13,502 bases of DNA from Aureobasidium sp. EXF-3400. Lineage: Eukaryota; Ascomycota; Dothideomycetes; Dothideales; Saccotheciaceae. The notes below the pieces were generated by a model that saw only the letters and a program-made list of their open reading frames with translations, did not search any database and was not told where the DNA came from. Shown one piece after another: positions 1-9,000 of the stretch. Position numbers and translations under genes: made by a program. The stretch is taken from positions 1 to 13,502 of the forward strand of contig SWBL01000649.1 in assembly GCA_024195585.1 (NCBI GenBank), read 5' to 3'. How positions within the stretch are numbered: the stretch's first letter is position 1; every line of letters starts with the position of its first letter.

Positions 1-48
1 CTGGAACTCCACGAGCACAATGCAGCAGCATCTTTGAAGGATACGTGA

Positions 49-579
49 CTACGCGTCAAGACGTTTCGCTCGCAGATAGCAGCCTGCAACCCGTGCTGCA
101 GGTGGAAGCTGACGGATGTGGGGGAGGCTCGGAACCGTCCAGAACTGAGCAGGGTTACCGAGCCAGTCGACCAAGTTGCCTTCGAGAAGCTCAACTGTAT
201 CGGGTTCGGGTAACTTGGTCTGGAGCATTGTCTCCAAACGTCTTTTGTCGTTTTCACCCCTTTCTCGAATGGTATAAGGGATATTCTTGAACAGTGCCGG
301 TCTCGATCGTTGTAGCATCAATATGCTGCCGAGAATCGTCTTCACGATCTCAGAGTCCTTCTCAGTGTCAATCTCGGGAAATCTTCATGAGGCAAGGCAT
401 AAGATACTCCAAAATCGTCCCCAGTTAGCACGTTGCTCAATGGCAACGATGAGCCAGTGGACATAGTCTGGATATTCCCCTGGGAAGGCATCACAGCAGG
501 TGGACTGTTCGAGGACTGTCGTGATTTCTGAGTGCGCTTGGTGAGATCCAGCTGATCCGAAGAAGGCGCGCGTATTCAT
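49..579 (-). other. coding-like debris, possible partial gene or pseudogene
   Basis: Two short minus-strand open frames sit close together here. The upstream one (579-385, 64 codons) starts with ATG and contains the stretch CDAFPGEYPDYVHWLIV. The downstream one (345-49, 98 codons, first codon GTG) contains ILGSILMLQRSRPALF and VDWLGNPAQFW. The amino-acid mix of both is protein-like, but they lie in different frames. The only obvious donor/acceptor pair between them would give an intron of about 35 bases, which is too short to trust. I do not recognise the family. The second piece faintly resembles the hydrophobic repeat region downstream of fungal NACHT domains, and I do not lean on that. It could be a decayed gene, or the 5' part of a gene running off the left edge of the window. 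Confidence 0.2.
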
Positions 580-658
580 AGTAGCTAAATATCGTCTCCG
601 AGTCTTTTGAGGCTCCTGCGTGCGTCTGCCACATTCTGTCGGCTCGGCTGACTGGGGT

Positions 659-714
659 CAGTCATGACTGCGTGCATTTGGAAGTCATAGTGAGGACATG
701 CATATGCATATGCA
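659..714. repeat. two short perfect palindromes
   Basis: Positions 659-670 read CAGTCATGACTG, a perfect 12-base palindrome. Positions 699-714 read TGCATATGCATATGCA, a perfect 16-base palindrome built from the unit TGCATA. They lie in a gene-free stretch between the left-edge debris and the dsRBD gene. Either could be a binding site for a dimeric regulator or plain low-complexity sequence. Nothing in the sequence decides between these. Confidence 0.35.
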
Positions 715-911
715 ATTCAGTCATGAAGCGTAAGTGACTTGTCGTCGACTCATTCGCTCTTATGTGTGCTTACATCTTGCCGATGTGTAGTGCTTGTTGC
801 TTAGTGCGTTCGCATACCAGTACATGTACTCGTGCACGCTTCGCGTAGCATGTGGTTTGCCAACGCACAGGCTCCTACCCGATATCTCTCGGCTAGCTAG
901 GAAGAGGTCCG

Positions 912-1042
912 TGCACGCACTAAATTTCCGTACGGCTTTTTAGCTCTGTCTACACTTCTGTTGAATGTTGCCGCTTCCATCGTCGTATCTTCTCATGTAC
1001 CAGCGAGAAGCCGCATCGGCCAATATGATCTTGTGATCGCGG
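912..1042 (-). repeat. diverged repeat, copy A (coding-like relic)
   Basis: Positions 912-980 align without gaps to 5354-5422. I count 47 of 69 identities by hand, and 16 of the 22 differences are transitions. Similarity continues, with gaps, to about 1042 (shared GATCTTGTG-type core). Both copies are in the same orientation. On the minus strand the frame beginning ATG GAA GCG at 980 reads through DRAKKPYG to a TAG at about 898. The matching frame of copy B reads DRAKRQYG and hits a TGA. A longer minus frame (1230-940) in another phase ends in the same region and contains RDHKIILADAASRWY. The source family is not recognised. The pattern fits two old, mutated copies of one coding sequence. Confidence 0.45.
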
Positions 1043-1470
1043 CAACAAGCTGTGCCTGCGACCACAGCAGCAGTGATGCAGATATTGAGGCATTTGAAAC
1101 TGGTTGGAAGATCCGCTAAGTTGTTACGACATCTAGACGAGGACGTACACATTGCCATCTGCTGGCAGTCACTGCCGCTCGCAGCTAACCATTGCGAGAC
1201 CATTCGCATGTGAAACTCAAAAACCGTCAATGCGACACCACACGAGGTCTTGCAGTGACAGAGCTTAGAGGTTTATTTCGAAGGCAATCGTCCTCGACTG
1301 GCACTCGCGTGCTAGCTCGTATTCGAATCGAGGTTCTCTTATATTTGGATCACCACGCTGGCATGTATTAGCGTCAGCAATATTCAGCGGTGTGCTAGCC
1401 AAACGCTCGTGACATACGGGACGATTCTGTATTCAGGGATGCATGAACATAAAGCTACTGCGCTCCTGCC

Positions 1471-1533
1471 ATGAATGCTGAGATCTTCCAGCACACCATA
1501 TACTGACGACCCAGTGTGCTATCACCGGCTAGT
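1471..1533 (+). promoter_or_regulatory. upstream ATGs in the dsRBD gene leader
   Basis: Two upstream ATGs lie just ahead of the main start. The ATG at 1471 opens an 11-codon frame that ends in TGA before the main ATG. The ATG at 1475 opens a 61-codon frame that overlaps the main coding region out of phase, ending at 1660. If the transcript starts upstream of 1471 these would lower translation of the dsRBD protein. A TTATATTT stretch near 1339 is a possible TATA-like element, about 190 bases before the main ATG. The real transcript start cannot be seen from sequence. Confidence 0.3.
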
Positions 1534-2420
1534 ATGCCGACAAACGATGATTTCGTCTCTCTCAGAGATGATCTTGAAACCATCTCCATGGACGATGAGG
1601 ATTTCGCAGAGTCGAACATCGAAGACATGGAATCGGACCCAGAGGCCGAGACATCTATGACTATCGATTACTGGTTTGGAAAGATGTATCTCAGGTGTAC
1701 CGTCGCAGAGCAACTCCTGCGTGACCCAATCGACGGAAAATCTTTGGAGGCTGCTGATGTAGGACAGTTTCTTAAATCATCATCTCTGCACAAGGAGGCT
1801 ATGCTGACAATGTTTAGTCCATGCTAGACACACAGCTCCAGCAATACCCATACGAGGGAGTTTTGACAACCTTGCAAGCTCAAGGCATAGCCAGACCCGA
1901 CTACATTATTGCGAGCCGCCGCACTGCTACATCCCGGACTGAAGCGAGTCGCATGGCTTTGTCAACACTTATCGGCAATATCGTTCGCACTGGCAGAAGA
2001 GGTGAGAGGAGGGCTTTGCTGGCATGCCTTCGCAGAAGCAGAGGAGTCGATCCCCTGAGTGATTCTCAAGAACATCCCCACACATCCACATCGAATGGTC
2101 GTGCAGAACCTCCCCCTCAAGAAGGAATGTGGCCCGGTCGCCCAGCACTCTCCAGAGAACAACGTCCTACACCTCCGACTGAGCAAGATGGACCACCTGA
2201 GGAGATGGCGAAGTACACGATGGCCTTGAAAGAGCACGGGGATCGCATCGATGCACAACCATCATACAGAACCATCATAATTTCCCAGTATCCCCCTCGG
2301 TTCAAGTCTGTTGTGTCTTTAGAAGGAATCGAGGAGAATGGAGAGAGCAGAACCAAGAAGGACGCAAAGCACATTGCCTCTAGAAAGATGTGCGAGAGGC
2401 TGGGGATACGATTCGCTTAG
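1534..2420 (+). CDS. dsRNA-binding-domain protein (two exons)
   Basis: Spliced product of 275 residues, from exons 1534-1758 and 1818-2420. The 59-base intron (1759-1817) has donor GTAGGA, branch CTGAC and acceptor TTTAG; it is phase 0 and restores one frame. The start is the ATG at 1534, with A at -3. Residues 1-42 are strongly acidic (SMDDEDFAE). Residues 82-88 are LQQYPYE, followed by GIARPDYIIASRRT and EASRMALSTL. The latter resembles the ends of a dsRBD fold without its middle strands. A basic stretch (about 134-150) and a proline-rich linker follow. Residues about 206-271 form a dsRNA-binding domain: helix 1 MALKEHG, strands around RFKSVVSLEG, then the RNA-contacting KKDAKHIAS at 255-263 leading helix 2. 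No RNase III, helicase or kinase domain is present, so it is probably an accessory RNA binder. It lies head to tail with the deaminase gene downstream. Confidence 0.8.
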
Positions 2421-2953
2421 CCAACTTTCCGTGGTCTGTTCGCTTCTCCAAAGCTACACTTCCAGCCAGATCTGTAGCATCCAAACAATTTCTCCCGTTT
2501 TCAGCATGTCGAAAGCACAACCGATATTCAGCGTCAGTGGAACGCTTAGATTAGCTAGTGTCTTACTCTCGGCAAGCAAAGAGACAGTGGCGCAGATCGA
2601 CGTAGGAGATAGTGAAGGCGCATGCATAGTCCATGTATCTAACCTCATCCGGTAAAAGGTGTCAAAAGCCCCAGTCTAGTCATGCACGTACAAGTAGGGG
2701 ACATAATGCCTCGCTGATTGGCGATTTTTTGAGATACTGCACCGTTGACTCGTGCCCATACGAGTATCAGCGATTGGTCTCTCGCCTATTCCAGCTTGCA
2801 ATATATACAGTTGCTAACGAGGCTCTAATTGGGGGTACTTAATCTGACCACAGCTATATAGCACACGTTCTCCTGCTTTCTCTTGAGTAATGACAACAGA
2901 CCATTGCCCGTTGATTTTCTCCAACTATTTCTGCAAACAAAACAAAAAATACT
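2421..2953 (+). promoter_or_regulatory. intergenic region and promoter of the deaminase gene
   Basis: No gene is supported in this stretch; short open frames on both strands lack recognisable motifs. A TATATAG at 2855-2861 lies about 93 bases before the ATG at 2954. The leader just before the start is A-rich (AACAAAACAAAAAATACT), typical of well-translated fungal messages. A second TATATAC lies near 2800. The TATA assignment is inference from position. Confidence 0.4.
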
Positions 2954-4305
2954 ATGGACGAGCAAACTCCGACTATGCGTCTTCCTTCGCACCAAGTCCG
3001 AAAGGATCAGACGAGACTACTCTACAATGCTCTGACGTTGATGCGAACTGTGACGCCATCTTTTGAGTCTCGTCCAGTCGGCAAAACAAACTGGCACAGG
3101 TTCCTCGACTATCTCTCCTGGCTGTGCGACTCGAAATGCGGCGGTCGAACCGTCATATCGATAGCTGTAGAGTGGTCCGGGACGACGTCAAGATTCTGGA
3201 TCGCTAGCAATGGTGCCCACGTCGACAAACATGCAGCACATCTGAAGTCACTACTTGCACGGCTTGTAGGCCTCCAGACGGCTTCTGATCAAGCTCTGGA
3301 AGCAGCCACAAGAGACATATTCGCAATGTCCATCACTTTCAACCGCTTGAGAGTCCACGATTACACTCGCAAGTTGAGACAATATATGGAGTGTGTCGAG
3401 GCAGGAGTTTGCAGTGACGATGATCGAGGTTCGTCCAGCTCGAGAAAGTAATTTGGAAATCTGTAATAGCTGACAATCCGGCTGTATCAGTACTCATCGT
3501 CGGCATCAACGAGATTTTAGAGACAGGATCTCACCAGCAGCGTTGCATCACGGCATATGACCTGCGGCACCAAGATTACTTTCGGAGGCTGTCTCAAAAC
3601 GCAGAGAAGGATACCTCGAAGCGCACCTGGTACTGGATTCGTCACTACATTGGACGACTCGGGTCCTGGTTCGTGGCATCGAAATTCGTGGTGGCTGTAG
3701 CTAGACGAACTCCTCAGCTCTTCGAGCAATTTCAGGTTGCTCCTGTAAGAAGGATCGGCAAGACCGCGACTCGGATTCTTGATGAGGATATGAGCCTCAG
3801 TGAAGCTTTGCTTCGAACGCTGCCAGGATACAACAATGAGCTCGTCGATCTCAGGATTCAGACGATGCAATCGACTGCCAATGACGATCTTGCTGCAAGG
3901 TTCATGGAAAACTACACAGACCCTTATTTTGTACCTAAAGTGCATGCTGAGACGCTGATGATGGAGCACTTCTACTTCAACCAGCTCCACTTCTTCGGGA
4001 ACGACCGTTATATAGGCTGCAGCAAGCCTTCATGTTACTGTTGCGATCTATACCTGAGAAACCACCCAGGCAATTTCGAGGCTCGACCGTGTCATGGAAA
4101 CGTGTGGGTCAAATGGTGCCTCCCTTTCGAGGTCGATGAAGAGGACATGAGCAAACAGATCCACGCGGTCAAGATGCAGAAGAGGATTTTGATCAACATA
4201 ATCCGCGATCTCGAATCGCGGTTACTCTCTGGCACCTACGAACACGTACATCTCTGCGATTCAACGACTGCATTGTCCAGATTATCCACTTCAGCTCAAG
4301 GATAG
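2954..4305 (+). CDS. OTT_1508-like fungal deaminase-fold protein
   Basis: Predicted product of 429 residues, from exons 2954-3428 and 3491-4305. The 62-base intron (3429-3490) has donor GTTCGT, branch CTGAC and acceptor TATCAG. The donor is weak; GTGTCG at 3393 would also keep frame, so the join is less certain than the two ends. The C-terminal half carries the zinc-deaminase signature: HAE (H310, E312), then PSCYCC with C340 and C343 spaced as C-x2-C, then HGNVWVKWCLP near 360-370, and DSTTALS near the end. In the deaminase fold, His and two Cys bind zinc and Glu shuttles the proton. This family is expanded in filamentous fungi and was predicted from fold comparison to act on nucleic acids; I know of no proven substrate. 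The first ~220 residues are helical-looking with no recognised domain. No signal peptide or membrane segment is visible. Confidence 0.8.
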
Positions 4306-4855
4306 TAACTTCCGTTGTGGGAATCAAGTATCACTGTTTCCGCTTGGGCACCAACAGTTGTGTGACAGCGCTTACTACTTAGCTCAAACATCGGAGATCG
4401 ATATCACCAAGAAACCAAAATTTCCTAAAGAGACGGATCAGGTATGCGAGAAGGAGATTTCACTCATGAAACGCATCTTGAAACTTGTGTTAGAAGATAC
4501 GATGTGAAGAAAAGCCACGATCTGAATTGCAGCAATATCCCTATGAGGCCACTACCTGACCTTGTGACGCGGTCAGACGATGAGCCCTGTACGATGATCG
4601 AGAATTAGACAAGCCCTGAGTAGAGCGTTGGGCTGATACCACGATGATATGATCCTTAATCCATTGAAAGCACATCTGCAAAAAGGCGTAGTCGTTATGC
4701 CAGGTAAGAGAAGAGGCACAGCAAGAAGGGGCGTGAACGTTAGCACTCTGAGTTGGAAACATCATCGCGGTTGCATTGATTCGAACTACTTTGCGTCTTG
4801 ATGAAGAGAAGCATTCGCCACACAATCTAGATTGCCAAATGAGTTAATGTGTTTG
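4306..4855 (+). other. region between convergent genes with coding-like frames
   Basis: No complete gene is supported. One plus-strand frame is open from 4202 to a TGA at 4505-4507, overlapping the deaminase end. It reads like protein (DSNFRCGNQVSLFPLGHQQL, KEISLMKRILKLVLEDTM) but has no ATG before its last fifteen codons. Joining it to the deaminase through a 49-base intron 4246-4294 (GTACAT...TTCAG) would keep frame. That join would delete the family-typical DSTTALS end, so it is not adopted. Another frame opens at ATG 4444 and stops at 4606 (54 residues). Near 4530 a third frame reads LQQYPYEA and then stops, matching the dsRBD gene motif. A mix of alternative 3' exon and relic sequence is likely. 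Confidence 0.3.
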
Positions 4856-5284
4856 CTATCTTTGTACGTTGTCACCTGATCTAGAAGCTGGCGGTGTAAG
4901 ATCAGCATCGAACAAAGTCAAGTGACTCGATGAGGGTCGCCATCCAGCTTGGAGCCGTTCCGTAGCTGCCTCTACCATGATGTCCAGGTAGCATTTCCAC
5001 CAGTCGTCTATGAATTCTCTCGCTTGCTCCTTGGACCTGAAACTTTTGTGGCAGCTGTGAGCCTCTTGGCAGACCTGTGGCTCAGCTCCACCAACAGAAC
5101 TGAGCCTTAGCCATTAGATCAAGCTATACAGTTTAGTTACGAAAACTTACGAATAGTCTAGATAGACATCAGGGTCTCGGCCATTAGCAACTGCGTAGTA
5201 GGCCACGGCGTCACTCTCTGGTGTTGTCTGCTCTTTCGCAGACTTTATGTCCAATTTGTAGCGATGACCACAGTTTCCGCGCAT
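4856..5284 (-). CDS. hybrid-binding (viroplasmin-like / RNase H1 N-terminal) domain protein
   Basis: Two exons, 5284-5151 and 5099-4856, separated by a 51-base intron (donor GTAAGT, acceptor CTCAG). They give 125 residues from the first available in-frame ATG. Residues 29-79 form the small fold known as the RNase H1 hybrid-binding domain: YYAVANGRDPDVYLDY (29-44), a SVGGAEPQV loop (46-54), then HKSFRSKEQAREFIDDWW (62-79). The splice falls inside the domain and restores the spacing expected of the family. In RNase H1 this fold grips RNA:DNA hybrids and dsRNA. Here no catalytic RNase H domain follows, only a short tail to residue 125. The frame stays open upstream of the chosen ATG to a TGA at 5353-5351 and reads GFYTLQEAEAFM, like the end of another such domain. 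The gene may therefore have lost its 5' part. The viroplasmin name comes from a plant-virus protein sharing the fold; this is a cellular gene type in fungi. Confidence 0.65.
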
Positions 5285-5490
5285 GAATGCCTCTGCTTCT
5301 TGTAGAGTATAAAAACCATACCCGAGATTCTCGGATGTTTCACGAGAGATTCATGCATACACTAAAACACCGTACTGTCTCTTAGCTCTGTCTGTGTCCT
5401 CGATGGATGCTTGCGCTTCCATATCCGTTGGATCAGCTCTCTTGCTGGCTCAGGGTTAAATCGACCACTCAAAATCTTGTGTCATCACGA
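5285..5490 (-). pseudogene. decayed 5' extension and repeat copy B
   Basis: Directly upstream of the hybrid-binding gene, the same frame continues back to a TGA at 5353-5351. Beyond that stop it reads on through DRAKRQYGVLV to an ATG at 5422. Positions 5354-5422 are the partner of 912-980. Where this copy has TGA, copy A has a CGG arginine codon, as expected if a CGA arginine codon here suffered a C-to-T change. Further similarity to copy A runs to about 5490, where another in-frame TGA lies. The transition-rich difference and stop-generating change resemble repeat-induced point mutation, a fungal process that mutates duplicated DNA. Whether the hybrid-binding gene once began here is uncertain. 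Confidence 0.45.
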
Positions 5491-6044
5491 GGGATCGCGT
5501 CGGCGATCATAGTAGCAACATCGCAGCTCACAAGACATCTGGTAACTGCATTTCACTGGGGTATAGAGGTGACAGAGGAGGGCTTCCTGACAAAAGGAAG
5601 ATGGTTTACAGCATAGAGGCGAAGGAGAGCTTACTCTCCAGTATCAATCTGTGCACTTTCTGACTGTTCCAGTCGCCGTAGGCCTTCAATCAGACTAGTG
5701 ACACAAGAAGAAGTCGAACAAAATCAATTGATTACTCGTGCGACTAGCGAGACTGGCCGGCTTGTCTGCAGGACGACTATCGAAGGCATGCAGCTTTGTC
5801 TCCTCGTGGCAGGATCGACCGGTACGCTCGCTGCCACCAACTTACACGTTTCCAGCCAATCAGGTTATACTACTGCGTATGTACACACGAATTACAGATT
5901 GCAAGCTAAGGTTGTCCTACTTCTATCATGATTCGCTTCTGGAACACGTTGTGTCTTATTTCCCTGCGAACGACTCCATATCTAGGATATATCTGACAGA
6001 TGGCTATTCGAAGGCCTCTAGTCCCATAGCTAGGCATTGCTTTT
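5491..6044 (-). other. gene-poor stretch downstream of the helicase gene
   Basis: This stretch is mostly the 3' flank of the helicase gene, with no intact gene seen. One minus-strand piece looks coding: the frame reading SLIEGLRRLEQSESAQIDTG runs into a good donor (GAG|GTAAGC, at about 5630). A TTTTGTCAG acceptor follows some 40 bases on. It lacks an ATG, because an in-frame TGA lies about 11 codons upstream. I read it as a relic or chance. Plus-strand open frames here (5407-5616, 5698-5931, 5738-6196) show no recognisable motif. Confidence 0.25.
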
Positions 6045-9000
6045 CTATTCCATCTGCGTGGCCCGAGTCACACCAGGGGCTGGTTGATGGTTCCGACCAC
6101 CAACTTGGGCGCCGCATTCTGGGCAGCGGGCCTGTTCCATGGGCATGCCACATTCGCCAACCGCAAACTGTTGCAAGAAAGACTGGGTTAGAATGACGCT
6201 TCCAACAACAAGGCATGTACATCTCACTCACCGGATGGCCATTTTCGCAGTTGTACCAGTGGCCAGAGTGCGTAGCAATCCCCCCCGACCCACTCACCAT
6301 GGCAGCTCTGATGGTAGCGATCTCCTCCGCAGTGACTTGCTCGTACCGGTCGCCCTTGAACAACTCAGCGAGCTTTTGCACTGCAGCCAGTAGCGTTTCC
6401 ACACCCTGAAATTGGTGGGCACAAAGCTCTTCCGCCTTTTCGAGAAGCTCCTTCGCTTTATCGAAAAATTGCACTGAGCTGGTTGTGGAACTGCTTGGCT
6501 GGATTGCTCGAGGAACCTGACTTCGGTATAGCCGTGCGATGTTGGCGTAGTAGATACACGTCTCGACAGCGAGCTTAGGCAGATTTTCAGCCATGCACTG
6601 GTCTATGAACATGACGCATTGCTTGAAGAAAGGCCTGACGCTCAGATCGACGGCGCCACCAGGGATTCGAACTTCGTCACGGAAAGACTTGGTAGCCAAC
6701 TCTTTGGCTATAGCAAATCTATCTGCGAGGACGAGATGTTGGAGTTTGAGTTGTGCTACGAGCCCACCCCGAGCAACGCGTTGGTCGCGAGGTATAGGTG
6801 GTAAACAGGTGAAGAGATCGGAGAGGTCTAGTTGCTCTATTGATGCTTCGAGAGATTGCTGACTTCGCGCATAGATCGCATCGTGCAGCTTTCGTGCCGG
6901 TTGAAACTCCTCTGTGACTTTTTTGCTGAATGACTCGATGCGCTTTTGCAGGTTGCTGGCCTCTTCGCTCCTTGTTTTGAGCTGAGCGGTGATTGATGAA
7001 CCAATATGATTGCTCGAGCGACCTAGACCGATTTGAACTTGGCGCATTTCAAGCTTGAGCTTCTGTCGGCTTGCCTCCAGACTACGCGACAGATCGTCTA
7101 TCTGTGCTTTTATGTTGATGAGCTCCGTCTGACCAGAGACGAGGAAGCGTTTTGACATTTCGTCCATGACGGCTCTGTTGATAGCTCTGTTGAAGCGCCG
7201 TGAACCGTGCTGTCGAATCGGTCTATTACAATCAGGGCAACAGGGCATAGGTCGAGCCAGAATCGTAGAGATATCCCGTAGCCCCACGAACTCTCCAAGA
7301 GCATTCTGTTCGTACACTTCAGCGATGCCAGTGATACCATCCAGTGTCTCAGCAGTGAAAAAGTGTCCGCAGCTCAAAACCACTATCGCGCTCTCGTCAA
7401 GATCGATCTCGCTATACTCTTTCATCTCCAGCATATCTACGCGAGCGCTTTGCTTCGTACTGCAGATCTGACAATAGTCGTTAGGACAATCTTCGCCGCA
7501 GAGTCCTGGGCAGCGATGTCCGCAGCGGAGTGACAGGCTGCAACGCTGACTACATGGTAGGCGGTCGCATGGTGCTGCACATGGCAGCGTGCAAGAGCCC
7601 TGATGCTTGCACGACCAGATGCAGGGTTCTATGCAAGGAGCGCACGCCTTGCTGCACGACAATGCGCATCTCGAGTGTCCGCAGCGGACCTAGATAAGGT
7701 TAGTACTCTTTGCCATCTCATCGTGGACGTAAGGAAATCTGGGATCTAACAGGGGTAGGCTAGGTAAGGTCACGCAGTCGGAAAGGATGCATGATTATTC
7801 TTGTTCAACAATGGTCCGGGACTGATGGCTTGAGTCTCAGATACAGAAGGCTTACCTCGCATTGTGCTGTACATGATCCACAGTCTTTGTCACTATGACA
7901 CTGCTTTCTGCAGAAGTGATTGCAGGTAGCGTATCTCCTTCCACATTGCTTTTTGCATGGCTTGTGCTTTGGCATCCATCCATCTACTGTCTCCTCAGGT
8001 ATACATTGACCGCAGGTACCTGGACACTGATGTCCACAACTCAGCAGACTAGTACAAGGCTGTGGACATCTGAACGATGTCTCGCTGACAGAGACGGGAC
8101 ATGCTACGTCGACATTATGCTTACATCCTGGTACCTCCTTGGCGACAATGGCTGCACAGACGACCTTGCTGAGATCCTGTATCTGGTAACAGGGGATGTT
8201 GTCCTTAGTGTGACCACAAGGTAGAACGGTGCCGTTGACTTTGATCATGCAGCGCGCACAATCCTCGCCGCATGTTGGCTTTTGACAGGCGTGTCCACAA
8301 GGACTATGAAAGCGGGAGCAGGGTTGTTGGCATGCAAATGCTCGATGCATGAAGTCGCTATGGCACCTCGCTTGACATTGATGGCCACAGTCTTCCAGGC
8401 GGCGATCACACGCCAGACGACAACCTCCCTCTGGACTGACTCTTAGAAAGTCGCCTGGCTGAGAGACATCTATGTCGGTATTTTGGTGTCGTGGACAGCA
8501 GAGACTCAATGTCCTACCGACCGAGTCAGTGGCCCTTAGCATCTCGATAACCTTCGCCCACATGTCTATCTTGCCGTACGTGTCCGCATTGCCTATCAGA
8601 TACATGCCTTCCTGGGCACGACTCAGCAAGACATTGATGCGGTTGGTAGTCTTGAGAAACCCGACTTTCTGCTGCTCGTTGCTACGGACCAAGGAGACAA
8701 TGACGATCTTGGCCTCCTCGCCCTGGAAATTGTCTACCGTGGCTAGGCGAAGTAACTCGCTCAATTTCTTCTTCTCTAGGATTTTTGAGCCGGATGATGT
8801 ATGTGGCGCTGCGATGACGCCTTCCTGCTCAGTCGAAGCTGCAGGGTCGTCGACGAGCCCGCTCTCCAGGAGCTCCTCGTCCCGTTCATTAAGGATGATC
8901 TCGAAATCATCGCGGAGCCTCGCACGCAACCGCTGCAGTTGCCCAGTGTAAGGCGTCAAAACAGCGATTTCGCTGCTTTTGTAAACTCCTTGGCGCACGA

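Noticed and set aside
49..345. NACHT-type repeat-region protein at the left edge
   Set aside because: The resemblance is only to a general hydrophobic pattern. No Walker motif or ankyrin/WD repeat is visible in the window.
1475..1660. 61-codon plus-strand frame as its own gene
   Set aside because: It overlaps the dsRBD coding exon out of phase and has no motif; it is better seen as an upstream frame.
4856..5284. Viroplasmin-like domain as an integrated plant-virus relic
   Set aside because: The gene is spliced by a fungal-type intron and has only the small hybrid-binding fold shared with cellular RNase H1. No other viral gene is seen.
5698..6196. Overlapping plus-strand open frames of 77 and 152 codons
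   Set aside because: No motif or splice support, and part lies over the last exon of the helicase gene.
8472..8951. Plus-strand open frame of 159 codons
   Set aside because: It is antisense to the helicase core, has no recognisable motif, and overlaps strongly conserved coding sequence.
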